DNA of 64,000 nt, taken from NCBI RefSeq assembly GCF_003254395.2, contig NC_037648.1, positions 9,860,009 through 9,924,008 of the forward strand. The letters are read 5' to 3'. Source of the DNA: Apis mellifera (lineage: Eukaryota > Arthropoda > Insecta > Hymenoptera > Apidae). Below are positions 63,797-64,000 of the stretch, in pieces (the stretch's first letter is position 1; every line of letters begins with the position of its first letter). A program made the translations under genes and the position numbers. The notes below the pieces were generated by a model. The model worked only from the letters and a program-made list of their open reading frames with translations. It searched no databases and was not told the DNA's origin.

Positions 63797-64000
63797 TTTG
63801 AAATATATGTACTGATTTATCTATTTCTACCTCAAATAATAAAAACTATTAACATTTTATTCATTATTTAAAATCCTTTTGTAAATACGACACATACATC
63901 AAATTCAATATCAGCAAATGTTTAATATTTATAAATTACGCGTAAATTTTTTCCAAATGATTAAAATTTTGAAAAAATAAAATTATAAAAAAATATTTAA
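63505..64000. other. Upstream region of exportin-5
   Basis: Very AT-rich with a long TA array (about 63757-63791). It should include the XPO5 promoter or 5' leader, but no specific element is discernible before the window ends. Confidence 0.5.

Noticed and set aside
1..64000. Search by eye for tRNA, rRNA, CRISPR arrays, viral or transposon coding regions
   Set aside because: None with recognisable sequence or structure was found; diverged noncoding elements could be missed without a repeat library.

Overview
The window is nuclear DNA from an insect, most likely a bee (Apis or a close relative). The evidence is strongly AT-rich intergenic DNA, small GT-AG introns, many simple repeats, and protein-coding genes typical of an insect. 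The species cannot be fixed from sequence alone. Nine multi-exon genes were rebuilt by following reading frame and splice phase across every junction, and each closes as an exact multiple of three. One further small candidate gene is weak.

Layout. (1) 0.3-2.1 kb, minus: a 418-aa probable nuclear protein of unknown family, with a spliced 5' leader near 2.7 kb. (2) 4.5-5.6 kb, plus: electron transfer flavoprotein beta (253 aa), convergent with (3) 6.7-9.0 kb, minus: a UBASH3/Sts-type UBA-2H-SH3-phosphatase protein (612 aa). A possible 60-aa ORF starts just beyond it on the plus strand. (4) 15.2-30.9 kb, minus: serum response factor (blistered), 494 aa in six coding exons. It has very long introns and a 13-nt microexon, and lies in a GC- and CpG-richer, microsatellite-laden block of about 12-31.5 kb. 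Two perfect CArG boxes and one degenerate one lie about 0.45 kb upstream of its start codon. (5) 32.5-33.8 kb, minus: Mediator subunit 29 (intersex), head to head with (6) 33.8-38.2 kb, plus: condensin subunit SMC2 (1177 aa); only 78 bp separate the two start codons. (7) 38.8-42.1 kb, minus: an RPS6KC1-like PX-MIT-pseudokinase (899 aa). (8) 45.6-49.0 kb, plus: a CYP4-clan cytochrome P450 (515 aa, 12 coding exons). (9) 51.2-56.2 kb, plus: an ADCY9-type adenylyl cyclase (1495 aa). (10) 59.2-63.5 kb, minus: exportin-5 (1217 aa), converging on the cyclase.

The neighbours do not form a pathway; this is ordinary eukaryotic gene order mixing housekeeping genes (ETFB, MED29, SMC2, XPO5) with regulatory ones (SRF, cyclase, UBASH3, RPS6KC1) and a detoxification/lipid-type P450. 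No transposon with coding capacity, CRISPR array, rRNA or tRNA gene was recognised. The most informative observations are the SRF microexon, the CArG cluster in front of the SRF gene itself, a 14-nt coding first exon for MED29 at the shared MED29/SMC2 promoter, a long sequon-rich extracellular insertion in the cyclase, and a perfect 28-bp foldback upstream of the P450 gene.
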